From: Longimicrobium sp.
GTDB taxonomy: Bacteria > Gemmatimonadota > Gemmatimonadetes > Longimicrobiales > Longimicrobiaceae
Direction: 5' to 3'
DNA length: 37,313 nucleotides
NCBI GenBank assembly: GCA_036389795.1
Contig: DASVWD010000120.1
Coordinates: forward strand, 1-37,313
The position numbers and the translations under genes were made by a program. Below the pieces are notes generated by a model. It was not told where the DNA came from, searched no databases, and worked only from the letters and a program-made list of their open reading frames with translations. Position 1 is the stretch's first letter. Every line of letters starts with the position of its first letter. Of this stretch, positions 1 through 8,059 are shown one piece after another.

Positions 1-311
1 GAGCCGTACTGACCCTGATCCCGGGCCTGGAAAAAACAACAAGCCTCACGCAGGGTCAGCAGAGTCAGCAGAGTCAGCAGAGAGGCCCTCTGCCAACTCT
101 GCTGACTCTGCGTGCAAAATCCTGTTGCCGGACTCCGTACGACGTTCCCATTGATGCCGCCGGGCGGAGGCGCTATGCTGAACGTCGAGCGCGCAGGGCG
201 CCGCCCGTCCGCGGAAAGGGACCGAGTCCCGCCTGTGAGGCAGAGGTACAATCCGGCCACGCTTCTTTCGGCCCGCGTGCGGACGACGGGCGCCCACGAA
301 AGGAGCGTATC
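1..311. other. Gene-free left end
   Basis: No convincing coding region is present. The stretch holds a hairpin repeat (43-115) and the leader of the ankyrin-repeat gene. A -10-like TACAAT lies at 247-252 without a good -35 box, and an AAGGAG Shine-Dalgarno sits about 7 nt before the ATG at 312. Short open frames here have the composition of chance frames in GC-rich DNA. Confidence 0.6.
43..115. repeat. Long-arm hairpin repeat, copy 1
   Basis: The left half holds three tandem copies of a 9-mer close to GTCAGCAGA. The right half is its inverted complement and ends in ACTCTGCGTG. The same design, CCTCAC(A/G)C(A/G)GAG-type arms around a short loop, recurs at 4041, 7558, 16640, 18854, 29304 and 35441. 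Folded as RNA it would form a strong stem. Confidence 0.75.
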
Positions 312-1817
312 ATGCCCACGCGTTCCCTCCCCGCACGTCCCAGCCTCGCCCAGCTCAAGCTCCAGGCGAAAGAGCTCCAGCGCGCTCACCGCGAGGGAAA
401 GCCTTCCGCCGCCGCGCGCATCGCCGCGCACCATCCGCGCCTGAAGGGCCGCTCGCCGCAGGCGGTGCTCGGCCGGCCGCTGGCGCTCGCCGACGCGCAG
501 CTGGTGCTCGCCCGCGAGTACGGCTTCGAGAGCTGGGCCGCCCTGAAGCACCGCGTCGAGGTGGGGAGCCGCGTCGCGCAGTTCCGGCCGCACCCGCGCT
601 TCGGCGAGGCCGCCGCCGCGCTCGACGCGGGCGACCTCGGGCGGCTGCGCGCCCTGCTCGCGGCGGACCCCGCCCTGGTCCACGCGCGCACCGACCTGGA
701 GCCGCCGTACGGCTACTTCACCGGCGCCACGCTGCTGCACCACGTGGCCTGGAACCCGGGGCGCCCCGCCCCGGTGCCGGCGAACGTCGTCGAGATCGCG
801 CGGCTGCTGCTGGACCACGGCGCCGAGGTGGACGCCGAGACGCTCGGCCCCAGCGGCGGGACCACGATGGGCCTGGTCATCACCAGCAAGATGGCGAGCG
901 ACGCCGGCGTCTCGGGGCCGCTCATCGAGCTCCTGCTGGAGCGCGGCGCCACGCTCGACCTGGGGGCCTCGGAGCGCGTGATCCCCGACTGGGGGCGGAG
1001 GAGCGTCCTGGACCTGCCGCTGGCGAACCATGCGCCGCGCGCCGCCGAGAAGCTGATCGAGCTGGGCGCCGAGCCGGACGTGTGCGCCGCCGCGGCGCTG
1101 GGGCGGATGGACCTCCTGCGCGGCTTCTTCGGCGAGGACGGGCGGCTGCGGTCGCGCCCGCGCCGGGGCGGCAGGCCGATGGCCGAGCGCGACGCCGTCG
1201 GGCTGGCGCTGCTCTTCGCCTACGTCAACCGGCACCCCGAGGCGGTGGACTTCCTGCTGGAGAAGGACGGGAACTGGGACATGACCGGCGTCAACAACGG
1301 CACGGCCCTGCACCGCGCCGCGTGGGACGGCGACCTGGCCATGGTCCGGCGCCTCGTCGCCAGGGGCGCCGACATCGGCAACCGGGACAATCCCTTCGTC
1401 TCGACGCCGCTCTCCTGGGCGCAGCACAACAAGCAGGCCGAGGTCTTCGCGTGGATGCGCTCTCACTGCGCCATCGACCTGCACGACGCGGCCGGCTTCG
1501 GCCTGCGGGAGCACGTGGAGGCCCGCCTGCGCGAGGACCCCGCCTCCGTGAACAAGCGCATCGACCAGTGGGACGTTCCCCAGAGCACGCCGCTGTACTG
1601 GGCCGCGTGGACGAAGTACCACGACGTCGACGGGGAGCATCCGTGGGACGAGGCGGAGCGCGAAGCGCTGGTGCGGCTGCTCCTGGACCGGGGCGCCGAC
1701 CCGAACCTGGTGGCCGGCGACGGGCACACCGCGCTCGACGTCGCCGAAGCGGCGGGCGCGGCCGGCGTCGCGCGGCTGCTCGCCGAGCGGGGCGGCAGGC
1801 GGGCGGCGGAGCTGTAG
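312..1817 (+). CDS. Ankyrin-repeat protein
   Basis: A 501-residue cytoplasmic protein, probably a protein-protein interaction scaffold; its partner is unknown. Residues 1-85 form the short helical lead-in common to bacterial ankyrin proteins of this type (SLAQLKLQAKELQRAH, then LADAQLVLAREYGFESW). Ankyrin-type repeats follow from about 95 to 495, recognised by motifs such as ARLLLDHGAEVDAET, GTALHRAAWDGDLAMVRRL and VRLLLDRGADPN. No signal peptide, membrane segment or enzyme domain was seen. The ATG at 312 follows an AAGGAG Shine-Dalgarno at good spacing, which supports the start. It appears to stand alone as a single-gene unit, with repeat-filled gaps on both sides. The ankyrin call is firm; the cellular role is unknown. 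Confidence 0.93.
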   Translation: MPTRSLPARPSLAQLKLQAKELQRAHREGKPSAAARIAAHHPRLKGRSPQAVLGRPLALADAQLVLAREYGFESWAALKHRVEVGSRVAQFRPHPRFGEAAAALDAGDLGRLRALLAADPALVHARTDLEPPYGYFTGATLLHHVAWNPGRPAPVPANVVEIARLLLDHGAEVDAETLGPSGGTTMGLVITSKMASDAGVSGPLIELLLERGATLDLGASERVIPDWGRRSVLDLPLANHAPRAAEKLIELGAEPDVCAAAALGRMDLLRGFFGEDGRLRSRPRRGGRPMAERDAVGLALLFAYVNRHPEAVDFLLEKDGNWDMTGVNNGTALHRAAWDGDLAMVRRLVARGADIGNRDNPFVSTPLSWAQHNKQAEVFAWMRSHCAIDLHDAAGFGLREHVEARLREDPASVNKRIDQWDVPQSTPLYWAAWTKYHDVDGEHPWDEAEREALVRLLLDRGADPNLVAGDGHTALDVAEAAGAAGVARLLAERGGRRAAEL

Positions 1818-1835
1818 AACGGCGGGTTCGGGCGT

Positions 1836-1893
1836 GTCCCTCCGCTGCGCTCCGGGCCGGGCTGCGCTGTCGGGCGCGCATCCCTCACGCGGG
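1836..1893. repeat. Dispersed repeat shared with 10420-10566
   Basis: The block begins TCCCTCCGCTGCGCTCC and ends GCATCCCTCACGCGGGT. The same ends are found at 10420-10566, but there they are separated by about 90 extra bases. It lies directly after the ankyrin gene stop. Confidence 0.7.
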
Positions 1894-1917
1894 TTTGTGC
1901 GATCCGCCGATGTTGCG

Positions 1918-2042
1918 AGTGCCTGAAGACACTCGCTGGAATTACGGAAAGCCTCGCAAACCCCGCGAGGCTTCAACCGCGCAACCCGGTTTCCACCGAC
2001 GCCGAGTCGCGTAAAGTACCCTCTCCCGAAGGTTGGGAGAGG
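1918..2042. repeat. AAGCCTCGC stem-loop plus CCTCTCCC hairpin
   Basis: AAGCCTCGC-(7 nt)-GCGAGGCTT at 1949-1973 is a perfect 9-bp stem followed by CAACCGC. Upstream is GAGTGCCTGAAGACACTC. About 45 nt downstream comes CCTCTCCC...GGGAGAGG. The whole cassette or parts of it recur at 5179-5345, 14309-14505, 20676-20813 and 22420-22475. Confidence 0.75.
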
Positions 2043-2156
2043 GTGGCGACGCGGTAGCGGCGTCGGGTGAGGGCCTCCGCCCCTTGCGCCGACACCTCGT
2101 TCTCCCGATGATGCCCGTGCGCTCCGTCCACTTGGGCGGGCGCTTCCATGCAGCGA

Positions 2157-2165
2157 GAAGGAGGA
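2157..2165 (+). promoter_or_regulatory. Shine-Dalgarno deciding a GTG start
   Basis: AGAAGGAGG lies immediately before the GTG at 2169. The in-frame ATG at 2148 lies upstream of it and has no Shine-Dalgarno of its own, so translation most likely begins at 2169. Confidence 0.65.
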
Positions 2166-2168
2166 GCC

Positions 2169-2990
2169 GTGGCGGGACGCATCCTGGTCGGGACGCAGGG
2201 GTGGAACTACGCCGCCTGGGTGGGGCCGTTCTACCCCGAGGGGACGCGCCCCGCGGACATGCTCACCCGCTACGCCGAGGCGTTCCCCACCGTCGAGGTG
2301 GACTCGACCTTCTACGCCGTCCCGCCCGTGAACACGGTGCGCGGGTGGGCGGCGCGCTCGCCGGAGGGGTTCGTCTTCGCGCTCAAGCTGCCGCAGGAGG
2401 TCACCCACGAGCGGCGGCTGCGCGATAGCGAAGACGTGGTGGGGCTCTTCCTGGAGCGCGCGCGGCTGCTGGGGCCCAAGCTGGGGCCGGTCCTGGTGCA
2501 GATGGGGCCGGACTTCCTCCCCTCCGAGTACGACGCGCTGGCCGCCTTCCTCCCGCTCCTCCCGCGCGACCTGCGCTTCGCGGTGGAGCTGCGCCACCAG
2601 CGGTGGACGCGCGCCGAGGTGCTCCCCGACCTGCTGTCGCTGCTGGCCGAGCACGGCGTGGCGCTGGCGCTCAGCGACGGGCGCTGGATGACGCGCGAGA
2701 CGGTGATCGACCTGGCCTGGCGGCCCACGGCGGACTTCCACTACGTGCGCTGGATGGGCCCCGACCGCGACCTCACCGACTTCTCGCACGTGCAGGTGGA
2801 CCGCTCGACCGAGCTCTCCGCTTGGGCCGCCGTGCTGCGCGAGATGCCCTCGCGCGGGATCGACGTCTACGGCTACGCCAACAACCACTTCGCCGGCCAC
2901 AGCCCGGCCTCCGCGCGAGACGTCCAGCGCCTGCTCGGCCTGCGCCCCGTCGACCCCCGCCAGATCGGCGAGCAGATCTCGCTCTTCTGA
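2169..2990 (+). CDS. DUF72 (YecE-like) family protein
   Basis: A 273-residue protein of the DUF72/YecE family, a TIM-barrel-like fold of unknown biochemical function. The N-terminal family signature IGT/VGTQGWNYxxWVGxFYP is present at residues 5-20. It is followed by FPTVEVDSTFYAVP near 38-52 and FVFALKLPQEVTH near 68-80. The C-terminal part carries FAVELRHQRW, DFHYVRWMGP and VYGYANNHFAGHSP, which are typical of the family. Starting at the GTG gives MAGRILVGTQGWNY, which fits the family N-terminus; an ATG 21 nt upstream is disfavoured. No signal peptide, so cytoplasmic. It has no close same-strand partner. The family call is confident; no substrate can be stated. Confidence 0.93.
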   Translation: MAGRILVGTQGWNYAAWVGPFYPEGTRPADMLTRYAEAFPTVEVDSTFYAVPPVNTVRGWAARSPEGFVFALKLPQEVTHERRLRDSEDVVGLFLERARLLGPKLGPVLVQMGPDFLPSEYDALAAFLPLLPRDLRFAVELRHQRWTRAEVLPDLLSLLAEHGVALALSDGRWMTRETVIDLAWRPTADFHYVRWMGPDRDLTDFSHVQVDRSTELSAWAAVLREMPSRGIDVYGYANNHFAGHSPASARDVQRLLGLRPVDPRQIGEQISLF

Positions 2991-3190
2991 ACAGATTCCG
3001 GCTATCATCCTGTCTCGCACAGTCCGGCTCCCGGCGGTCGAGGCATGTCTCGCCCCTACGAAGACTCGCCCGACCTGCTACCGTCTCCCGGAGCAGCCGA
3101 TCCCTTGAATCACGAGGAACTTGCGCGACCCGCGCGCCGATGCCAGTTTGTTAGCACCCCCACGCCACCACCCGTCCCACCTCCCATCCC

Positions 3191-4015
3191 ATGCAGAGAA
3201 TCCTTTTGCCCGTGCTGCTGGTCCTGGCGGCCTCCTCCGCGCGCGCCCAGAGCGTGCCCGCGCTCAACCGGTCGCAGCGCGACACGCTGCGCTACCGCGA
3301 GATCACGACCAGCAGCAGCACGCTCACCATGGGCGGCACCCGCATCGAGTCGGGGATGCGCCAGAACTCGCTGATCGCGCTCACCTTCGCCCGCGGCGAC
3401 ACGGCGCTGGCCTGGTACGAGTCGCTCTCGCTCTCGCAGACCACCCCGCACGGGAGCCAGGAGCCCGCCACCGGCGAGGCGCTGGGCAAGCCGTTCGTGC
3501 TGCGCCTGACCCCGCGCAGCCAGGCCACCACCCTCTCGTCGCCCCGCTTCCCGGCGGCCGTGGAGGGGATCGCCGACCTGGCGCAGCAGTTCACCGACTT
3601 CTTCACCACGCTCCCCGACGGCCCGCTCACGCCGGGGCGCACCTGGTCGGACGTGGTCTCGGTGCCCGGCCCGCTCAGCGCCGCGCCGAAGCGGTTCGTG
3701 GCGGTGCGCAGCTACCGGGTGCGCGGCGACAGCCTGGTGGGCGGCGAGCGCGTGGTGGTGATCGAGGCGCGCTCGCAGATCACCCTGGAGAGCACCGTGG
3801 AGGAGGCCGGCCGCGTGCAGTACATGCGGGCCGAGGGAGAGGAGCGGGGGCTGGTGTTCTTCGCCCCCGGCTCAGGCCGGTGGGCCGGGCGCGACCGCCG
3901 CGGCGAGCTGCAGGGCACCATCACCGGCGCCGGCGCGCCGGTCGAGTACACCTTCCGCTACAACAGCGTCATCTCCCCCGTCGCGCGCGGCGCCGCCTCC
4001 GCCGCCTCGCCCTGA
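3191..4015 (+). CDS. Secreted protein of unknown function
   Basis: A 274-residue protein starting with a classical signal peptide (MQRILLPVLLVLAASSARAQ, cleavage likely after ARA). The mature part looks beta-rich: alternating short hydrophobic strands, many Ser/Thr/Gly, and phrases such as TLPDGPLTPGRTW and AEGEERGLVFFAPGSGR. I do not recognise a domain. The composition would suit an exported ligand-binding or barrel-like protein. There is no clear Shine-Dalgarno before the ATG, but the signal peptide begins exactly there. The third-codon GC bias is like its neighbours. A hairpin repeat follows 26 bp after the stop. It is probably a real single gene; its function is unknown. Confidence 0.8.
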   Translation: MQRILLPVLLVLAASSARAQSVPALNRSQRDTLRYREITTSSSTLTMGGTRIESGMRQNSLIALTFARGDTALAWYESLSLSQTTPHGSQEPATGEALGKPFVLRLTPRSQATTLSSPRFPAAVEGIADLAQQFTDFFTTLPDGPLTPGRTWSDVVSVPGPLSAAPKRFVAVRSYRVRGDSLVGGERVVVIEARSQITLESTVEEAGRVQYMRAEGEERGLVFFAPGSGRWAGRDRRGELQGTITGAGAPVEYTFRYNSVISPVARGAASAASP

Positions 4016-4040
4016 GCCGAGAACCAGCAACAGCTTGGCT

Positions 4041-4108
4041 CTCACAGAGGACACAGAGAACACAGAGGAACTGCTCGTAGTTCTCTGTGTCTCTGTTTCT
4101 CTGTGTGA
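4041..4108. repeat. Long-arm hairpin repeat, copy 2
   Basis: CTCACAGAGGACACAGAG-type left arm, a loop around 4072-4078, and a CTCTGTGTCTCTGTT-type right arm. It sits just downstream of the secreted-protein gene and could act as a transcription terminator. Confidence 0.75.
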
Positions 4109-4280
4109 AATTTCCGGGGTTCTTTCGTAGCGCACCAGAGCCGGCTCAGACGGACGGGCATCTCACGTCGGGTATCTCCCCACACCACATCCGGAAGCCT
4201 TCCGATCAACGCCGTCCGGCCGCGGCTTACTTTGCCGCTCGCCGCGGACGGCGATCTGACTTCCAGGGGAGATGAACACG

Positions 4281-5135
4281 ATGGAGCTCGTCCTCGTGGC
4301 CGGGGCCACCGGCCAGCTCGGCCGATATGTGGTGCGGGAGCTGAAGGCGCGCGGCTACCGGGTGCGGGCGCTCACCCGCGCGCCGGAGCGGCTGCGCGCC
4401 GCGGGCGTGGAGGCCGACGAGGCCGCGCGCGGCGACCTGCTGGACTCGGCATCGCTCGGCGCGGCGTGCGCGGGTGTGGACGCGGTGCTCTCCTGCGCCG
4501 GCGCGTCGATGGACCTGGGCGCGCTCGGCGACCGGCGCTCGTTCCTGGAGGTGGACTGGCGGGGGAACCGCAGCCTGCTCGCGGCGGCGCGGGCGGCGGG
4601 CGCGCGGAAGCTCGTCTACGTCTCCGTCTTCGGCGGGGAGGCGATGAGCGGGCTGGAGTACACCGATGCGCACGAGCGCTTCGTGGACGAGCTGGCGCGC
4701 TCGGGGCTGGCGCACACCGTGGTGCGGCCGACGGGCTTCTTCTCCTTCCTCGGCGAGATCGCGAAGATGGCGAAGAAAGGTCGCGGTCCGGTGATCGGCG
4801 ACGGCTCCGCGCGCACCAACCCGATCCACGAGGCCGACGTGGCGGTCGTGTGCGCCGACGCGCTCGCCTCCCCCGAGCGGGAGATCGCCGCGGGCGGGCC
4901 GGACGTGCTCACGCGGCGGGAGATCGTGGAGCTGGCCTTCCGCGCCGTGGGCCGCGAGCCCAAGGTTACCCGCGTGCCGCCGGCCGTCTTCCGCACCATG
5001 GCGCTGCTGGCGAGGCCCTTCAACCGGCGGCTGGCGGCGCTGCTGGCGTTCGGCGCGGCGGTGAGCCAGGTGGACTGCGTGGCGCCGGTGCGCGGCACGC
5101 GGCGGCTGGAGGACTACTTCCGCACCCTGGCGTAG
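4281..5135 (+). CDS. NAD(P)-binding SDR/NmrA-type protein
   Basis: A 284-residue atypical short-chain dehydrogenase or NmrA-like protein. The nucleotide-binding glycine motif GATGQLG lies at residues 8-14 directly after the first beta strand (MELVLVA), and VLSCAGAS follows near 74. YVSVFGG near 116 and VRPTGFF near 153 match the atypical SDR5/NmrA pattern (for example the YwnB and complex-I-associated types). The usual YxxxK catalytic pair is not evident, so it may bind cofactor without classical dehydrogenase activity. AGGGGAG at 4265-4271 is 9 nt before the ATG at 4281, so I prefer that start to the ATG at 4272, which touches the Shine-Dalgarno. It appears to be monocistronic and cytoplasmic. 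Confidence 0.9.
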   Translation: MELVLVAGATGQLGRYVVRELKARGYRVRALTRAPERLRAAGVEADEAARGDLLDSASLGAACAGVDAVLSCAGASMDLGALGDRRSFLEVDWRGNRSLLAAARAAGARKLVYVSVFGGEAMSGLEYTDAHERFVDELARSGLAHTVVRPTGFFSFLGEIAKMAKKGRGPVIGDGSARTNPIHEADVAVVCADALASPEREIAAGGPDVLTRREIVELAFRAVGREPKVTRVPPAVFRTMALLARPFNRRLAALLAFGAAVSQVDCVAPVRGTRRLEDYFRTLA

Positions 5136-5178
5136 GGTCGAGGCATGCCTCGACCGTCCGGCGGCTGCGCCGCCGGGT

Positions 5179-5283
5179 CCCTCTCCCCCGCGCGGCCCGG
5201 TCGTTCGTTCCTCACGACCAGGGGCCGCGCTCCCCTCTCCCAGACTGCGGGAGAGGGGAAAACACCTCGGCGCTGCGCGCGAC
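5179..5283. repeat. 105-bp repeat, copy 1 (inverted relative to 14401-14505)
   Basis: Read on the minus strand this block matches 14401-14505 with only a handful of differences by eye. Its centre is a CCCCTCTCCC...GGGAGAGGGG hairpin. It lies entirely between genes. Confidence 0.85.
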
Positions 5284-5320
5284 AAAACCATGCGCGGAGC
5301 GAGATGGGTTTGCGTGGTGG

Positions 5321-5345
5321 AAGCCTCGCGGGGTTGGCGAGGCTT
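5321..5345. repeat. AAGCCTCGC stem-loop, copy 2
   Basis: AAGCCTCGC, 7-nt loop GGGGTTG, GCGAGGCTT. The order of flanking sequence (GGCTTCAGCCGCC downstream) shows it is inverted relative to the copies at 1949 and 14340. Confidence 0.75.
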
Positions 5346-5490
5346 TCTGCAGTTGTCGCCGTGGCTTCAGCCGCCTTTCCCCCGATCATCCGCCAACGCA
5401 TCATGAGAGGCGGGCGCCCTTCCAACTTTCTCCCCGGCCCCGGCAACCTATCCACCGGCAAGTGACGGAAGCCCACACACCCGAGCCCGC

Positions 5491-6030
5491 GTGACGGTCG
5501 TCAGCCTGCCGCAGCCGGTGAACCGCTCCCGAGCCACCGAGCCGAGCGCCCCGGGCGCGTTCGAGGAGCTGTACCGCGCCCACTACCAGCGCGTGTACGC
5601 GCTCACCCTGCGCATGACCTGCGACACGGAGCGCGCCGAGGAGCTCACGCAGGACGTGTTCGTGCGCGTGTGGCAGAACCTGGCCACCTTCCGGGGCGAG
5701 AGCGCGCTCTCCACCTGGATCCACACGGTGGCCGTGCGCACCACGCTGCAGCACCTGCGCTCCGAGCACCGCCGCGAGGCGCGCATCCTGAGCACCGACG
5801 ACGTGTCGCGCTACGCGGCCGAGGCCCGGCGCGCCATGCCCGACACGCGGGTGGACCTGGAGCGCGCCATGGCCCGGCTGCCGCAGGGGGCCCGGACGGT
5901 GCTCCTGCTGGTGGACGTGGAGGGATACCCGTACGACGACGCCGCGGAGCTGCTGGGCGTGACGGTGGGGACCGTGAAGAGCCAGCTCCACCGCGCGCGC
6001 AGGCTGATGATGGAGGCCCTGGAGCGATGA
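5491..6030 (+). CDS. ECF RNA polymerase sigma factor
   Basis: A 179-residue sigma-70 family factor of the extracytoplasmic-function type. Region 2 spans about 25-95: FEELYRAHYQRVYALTLRM, then AEELTQDVFVRVWQNL, then STWIHTVAVR. Region 4 spans about 125-178, with the helix-turn-helix DAAELLGVTVGTVKSQLHRAR. It would direct RNA polymerase to a small regulon and is presumably held inactive by the anti-sigma factor encoded next. Its stop overlaps the start of that gene (ATGA, 6027-6030), indicating translational coupling. The GTG start at 5491 has no clear Shine-Dalgarno and is a best guess; region 2 begins shortly after, so little can be missing. Confidence 0.93.
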   Translation: MTVVSLPQPVNRSRATEPSAPGAFEELYRAHYQRVYALTLRMTCDTERAEELTQDVFVRVWQNLATFRGESALSTWIHTVAVRTTLQHLRSEHRREARILSTDDVSRYAAEARRAMPDTRVDLERAMARLPQGARTVLLLVDVEGYPYDDAAELLGVTVGTVKSQLHRARRLMMEALER

Positions 6031-6692
6031 ACGAGCACTACGGAGAAGCCACGCTGCACGACTACGCCGACGGGACGCTCCCGCCCGGCGACGAAGCCGC
6101 CGTGGCGGCGCACCTGGCGACTTGCGGCGAGTGCCGCGGCCGGGTGGAGCGCGTCCGCGCGCTCACCGCCGCCCTGGGCGCCCTGCCGCGCCGCGCCGAG
6201 CCGGCGTGCGACCTGTGGCCGGGGGTCGAGGCGCGCACGGTGGAGCCGGACCGGCGGGTGATCCCCTTTCCGGCCGCCGTGGCGCCCTTCCACCGCCGCT
6301 CGGCGCCGTCGGCCGCCTGGCAGCGGGCGGCCGCCGCCGTGCTCCTCTTCGTGGGCGGCGTCGGCATCGGCCGCACGACGACCGCGGCGGCGGGGCCGGA
6401 CCCCGCGCTCCCGGCCGAGACTCCGGCCACCGCGATGGAGGCGGCCGCGCGGGTGCAGCGGGCGGGGACCGAGTACGTGGCCGCGGTAGCGGCGTTCGCG
6501 GCGCTCACGGGCCAGGCCGAGCCCGCCGAGCTGGCGCAGGGGCGCGAGGCCGCCCTGGCCGCCATGTACGGCGCCGCCAAGGAGCTCACCCGGCTGCCGT
6601 CGCGCGACAGCAGCGCCAGCACCATCTACCGCACCGTGTCGAGCACGCGCCACCTGGCGAACGTGGAGACGGCGCCCGACGTCCGCTTCTGA
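6027..6692 (+). CDS. Zinc-finger anti-sigma factor
   Basis: A 221-residue membrane-anchored anti-sigma factor. The cytoplasmic N-terminus carries the zinc-finger motif HLATCGECRGRVERV (H-x3-C-x2-C, residues about 32-39), the sigma-binding module seen in ZAS/zf-HC2 proteins. One transmembrane segment, AAAAVLLFVGGVGIG, lies near 100-115. The extracytoplasmic C-terminal half is Ala/Glu-rich and helical (AARVQRAGTEYVAAVAAF, AALAAMYGAAKEL), perhaps the sensory part. The start ATG overlaps the sigma-factor stop. A longer frame read upstream of 6027 runs through the sigma gene and is not a plausible start. It would sequester the sigma factor at 5491-6030 until an envelope signal releases it; the signal is unknown. 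Confidence 0.9.
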   Translation: MNEHYGEATLHDYADGTLPPGDEAAVAAHLATCGECRGRVERVRALTAALGALPRRAEPACDLWPGVEARTVEPDRRVIPFPAAVAPFHRRSAPSAAWQRAAAAVLLFVGGVGIGRTTTAAAGPDPALPAETPATAMEAAARVQRAGTEYVAAVAAFAALTGQAEPAELAQGREAALAAMYGAAKELTRLPSRDSSASTIYRTVSSTRHLANVETAPDVRF

Positions 6693-6707
6693 CCCGCCGT
6701 CGTGACG

Positions 6708-7517
6708 ATGCCCTTCCGCCCCGGACTCGCCGTCCCCGCCCTCGCGGCCGCGCTGCTGGCGTCCGCCGCCGCGGCCCAGGCGGGCCCCTGCGCGGACGGG
6801 CTCCCGCGCACGGCCACGCTGGGGATCGGCTTCTTCCACTGCGTGGGCGGCAACTGCAGCGTGAACCTGCGCACCGCGCGGGGGATGGCGCACGACTTCT
6901 CCGCCGAGCCGCGCGTGTGGGACCTGGACCCGGCGGGCCCCGCGGCGGGGCGCCTGCGCGAGGGCGACGTGATCACCGCCGTCGACGGCGCGCTGGTGAC
7001 CACCCCCGAGGGCGGCCGCCGCCTGGCGAACCTGGCGCCGGGCAGGCCGGTCACCCTGCGCGTGCGGCGCGACGGCGAGGAGCAGGAGGTGCGGCTGGTG
7101 CCCGTCCCCGGGTGCAACACGCCGGGGCTGGTGGTGAACACGTCGCCCGAGCGGCCCGGGTGGAAGTCGCCCGGCGGCGGCGGCATGGGCGAGCGGTGGC
7201 GGCCGCCGCTGCGCTTCGGCGTGCAGCTCGAGTGCGGCGACTGCGGGTGGCGCCGCGGCGAGGACGGGTGGGTGTTCTGGGCGTCGGCGCCGCCGCGGGT
7301 GAAGGGGGTGGAGCCCGGCAGCCCCGCCGAGCGCGCCGGCGTGCGCCCCGGCGACGTCCTGATCTCCATCGCCGGCCGCCGCTTCACCGAGACGGGCGGC
7401 CAGGCCCCCACCCGCGGCGCGCGCCCCGGCCAGCCGATGCGGATGGAGGTCCTGCGCGACGGCCGCGTCCTCACCCTCTCCATCGTCCCCATCATCCTGC
7501 GTCCCGAAGAGCTTTAG
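6708..7517 (+). CDS. Secreted double-PDZ-domain protein
   Basis: A 269-residue exported protein with a signal peptide (LAVPALAAALLASAAAAQA) and two PDZ-like domains. The first spans roughly 60-130 (DLDPAGPAAGRLREGDVITAVDG); the second spans roughly 195-265 (GVEPGSPAERAGVRPGDVLISIAGRRF). There is no protease domain, so it is not a complete DegP/HtrA or RseP. Cysteines are unusually frequent for an exported protein of this size, including CGDCGW between the domains. It follows the anti-sigma gene by 15 bp, or 9 bp if the alternative GTG at 6702 is used, so the three genes form one operon. It may bind peptide C-termini of misfolded envelope proteins and feed into release of the anti-sigma factor, which is inference. 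Confidence 0.85.
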   Translation: MPFRPGLAVPALAAALLASAAAAQAGPCADGLPRTATLGIGFFHCVGGNCSVNLRTARGMAHDFSAEPRVWDLDPAGPAAGRLREGDVITAVDGALVTTPEGGRRLANLAPGRPVTLRVRRDGEEQEVRLVPVPGCNTPGLVVNTSPERPGWKSPGGGGMGERWRPPLRFGVQLECGDCGWRRGEDGWVFWASAPPRVKGVEPGSPAERAGVRPGDVLISIAGRRFTETGGQAPTRGARPGQPMRMEVLRDGRVLTLSIVPIILRPEEL

Positions 7518-7557
7518 GCGACGGGCGATTCCTACGGCATCAACCCCCAAACTGATA

Positions 7558-7624
7558 GCCTCACACGGAGTCAACGGAGTCAACAGAGAACCCCTTTTTG
7601 TTCTCCGTTGACTCCGTGTGAGGC
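7558..7624. terminator. Hairpin repeat copy 3 / likely bidirectional terminator
   Basis: Perfect 22-bp arms at 7558-7579 and 7603-7624 surround a 23-nt loop, and TTTTCC follows on the plus strand. It lies between the convergent PDZ gene (ends 7517) and the receiver gene (ends 7635). It belongs to the same repeat family as 43-115 and is the best-preserved copy. Confidence 0.7.
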
Positions 7625-7634
7625 TTTTCCGGAT

Positions 7635-8039
7635 TTATTCTCGCGACGCTTCGTGCCCGTTGTGCAGGCGCATCCCCAGCAGGCGGCGGGTCTCGGCGAG
7701 GAGCTGGAGCGGGGGGCAGGGCTTGAGCAGGTAGGCGCTGAAGCCGGCGGCCAGCGCCCGCTCGCGGTCGGCCTCGGAGAAGGCGGTGCTGAGCGCCAGC
7801 AGGGGGATGGTCCCGGTCAGCGCGTCGGAGCGCAGCGCGTGCGCCGCCTCCAGCGCCTCCGAGCGGGGAAGGCCGTACTCCAGCACGATCAGGTCCGGCA
7901 GCCGCTCGCGCGCCAGCCGCACCCCCTCCGCGTGGAACGCGGCGGCCAGCACCCCGAAGCCGTGGTGCTTCAGGATGGTGGCGTAGATGGCGCGGCTGTC
8001 CTCGTGCGTGTCCACGAGGAGCACGGTCTTGCCGGGCAC
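7635..8039 (-). CDS. Degenerate response-regulator receiver protein
   Basis: A single-domain receiver (CheY-like fold) of about 134 residues if started at the GTG at 8039. The N-terminal acidic pocket reads LLVDTHED (second Asp replaced by Thr). The phospho-acceptor strand reads DLIVLEYGLP, where the usual Asp is Glu (codon GAG). The switch Thr/Ser (LLALSTAFSE) and the conserved Lys (AYLLKPCPP) are kept. There is no output domain. A Glu in place of Asp can mimic constant phosphorylation, so this may be locked or signal-independent. The frame stays open up to 8234, but a promoter-like sequence at 8123-8150 and loss of receiver similarity argue for the shorter form; the start is uncertain. Confidence 0.75.
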   Translation of the reverse strand: MPGKTVLLVDTHEDSRAIYATILKHHGFGVLAAAFHAEGVRLARERLPDLIVLEYGLPRSEALEAAHALRSDALTGTIPLLALSTAFSEADRERALAAGFSAYLLKPCPPLQLLAETRRLLGMRLHNGHEASRE

Positions 8040-8059
8040 CGGGGTGTCGCTGGGGAAGA

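Larger units (their letters stand above)
1818..2168. other. Repeat-filled intergenic gap
   Basis: No gene seen. It contains the 58-bp block at 1836-1893 that recurs at 10420-10566, a GAGTG...CACTC mini-hairpin (1918-1935), the AAGCCTCGC stem-loop (1949-1973), the CCTCTCCC hairpin (about 2018-2042) and the Shine-Dalgarno of the next gene. Confidence 0.6.
5136..5490. other. Repeat-filled intergenic gap
   Basis: No gene seen. A CGAGGCATGCCTCG palindrome lies at about 5141-5154, the 105-bp dispersed repeat at 5179-5283 and the AAGCCTCGC stem-loop at 5321-5345. No good sigma-70 promoter was found for the sigma-factor gene that follows. Confidence 0.6.

Noticed and set aside
43-115. Possible CRISPR array (tandem 9-mers)
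   Set aside because: Units are too short, there are no spacers, and they form the arm of a hairpin; no cas genes are present.
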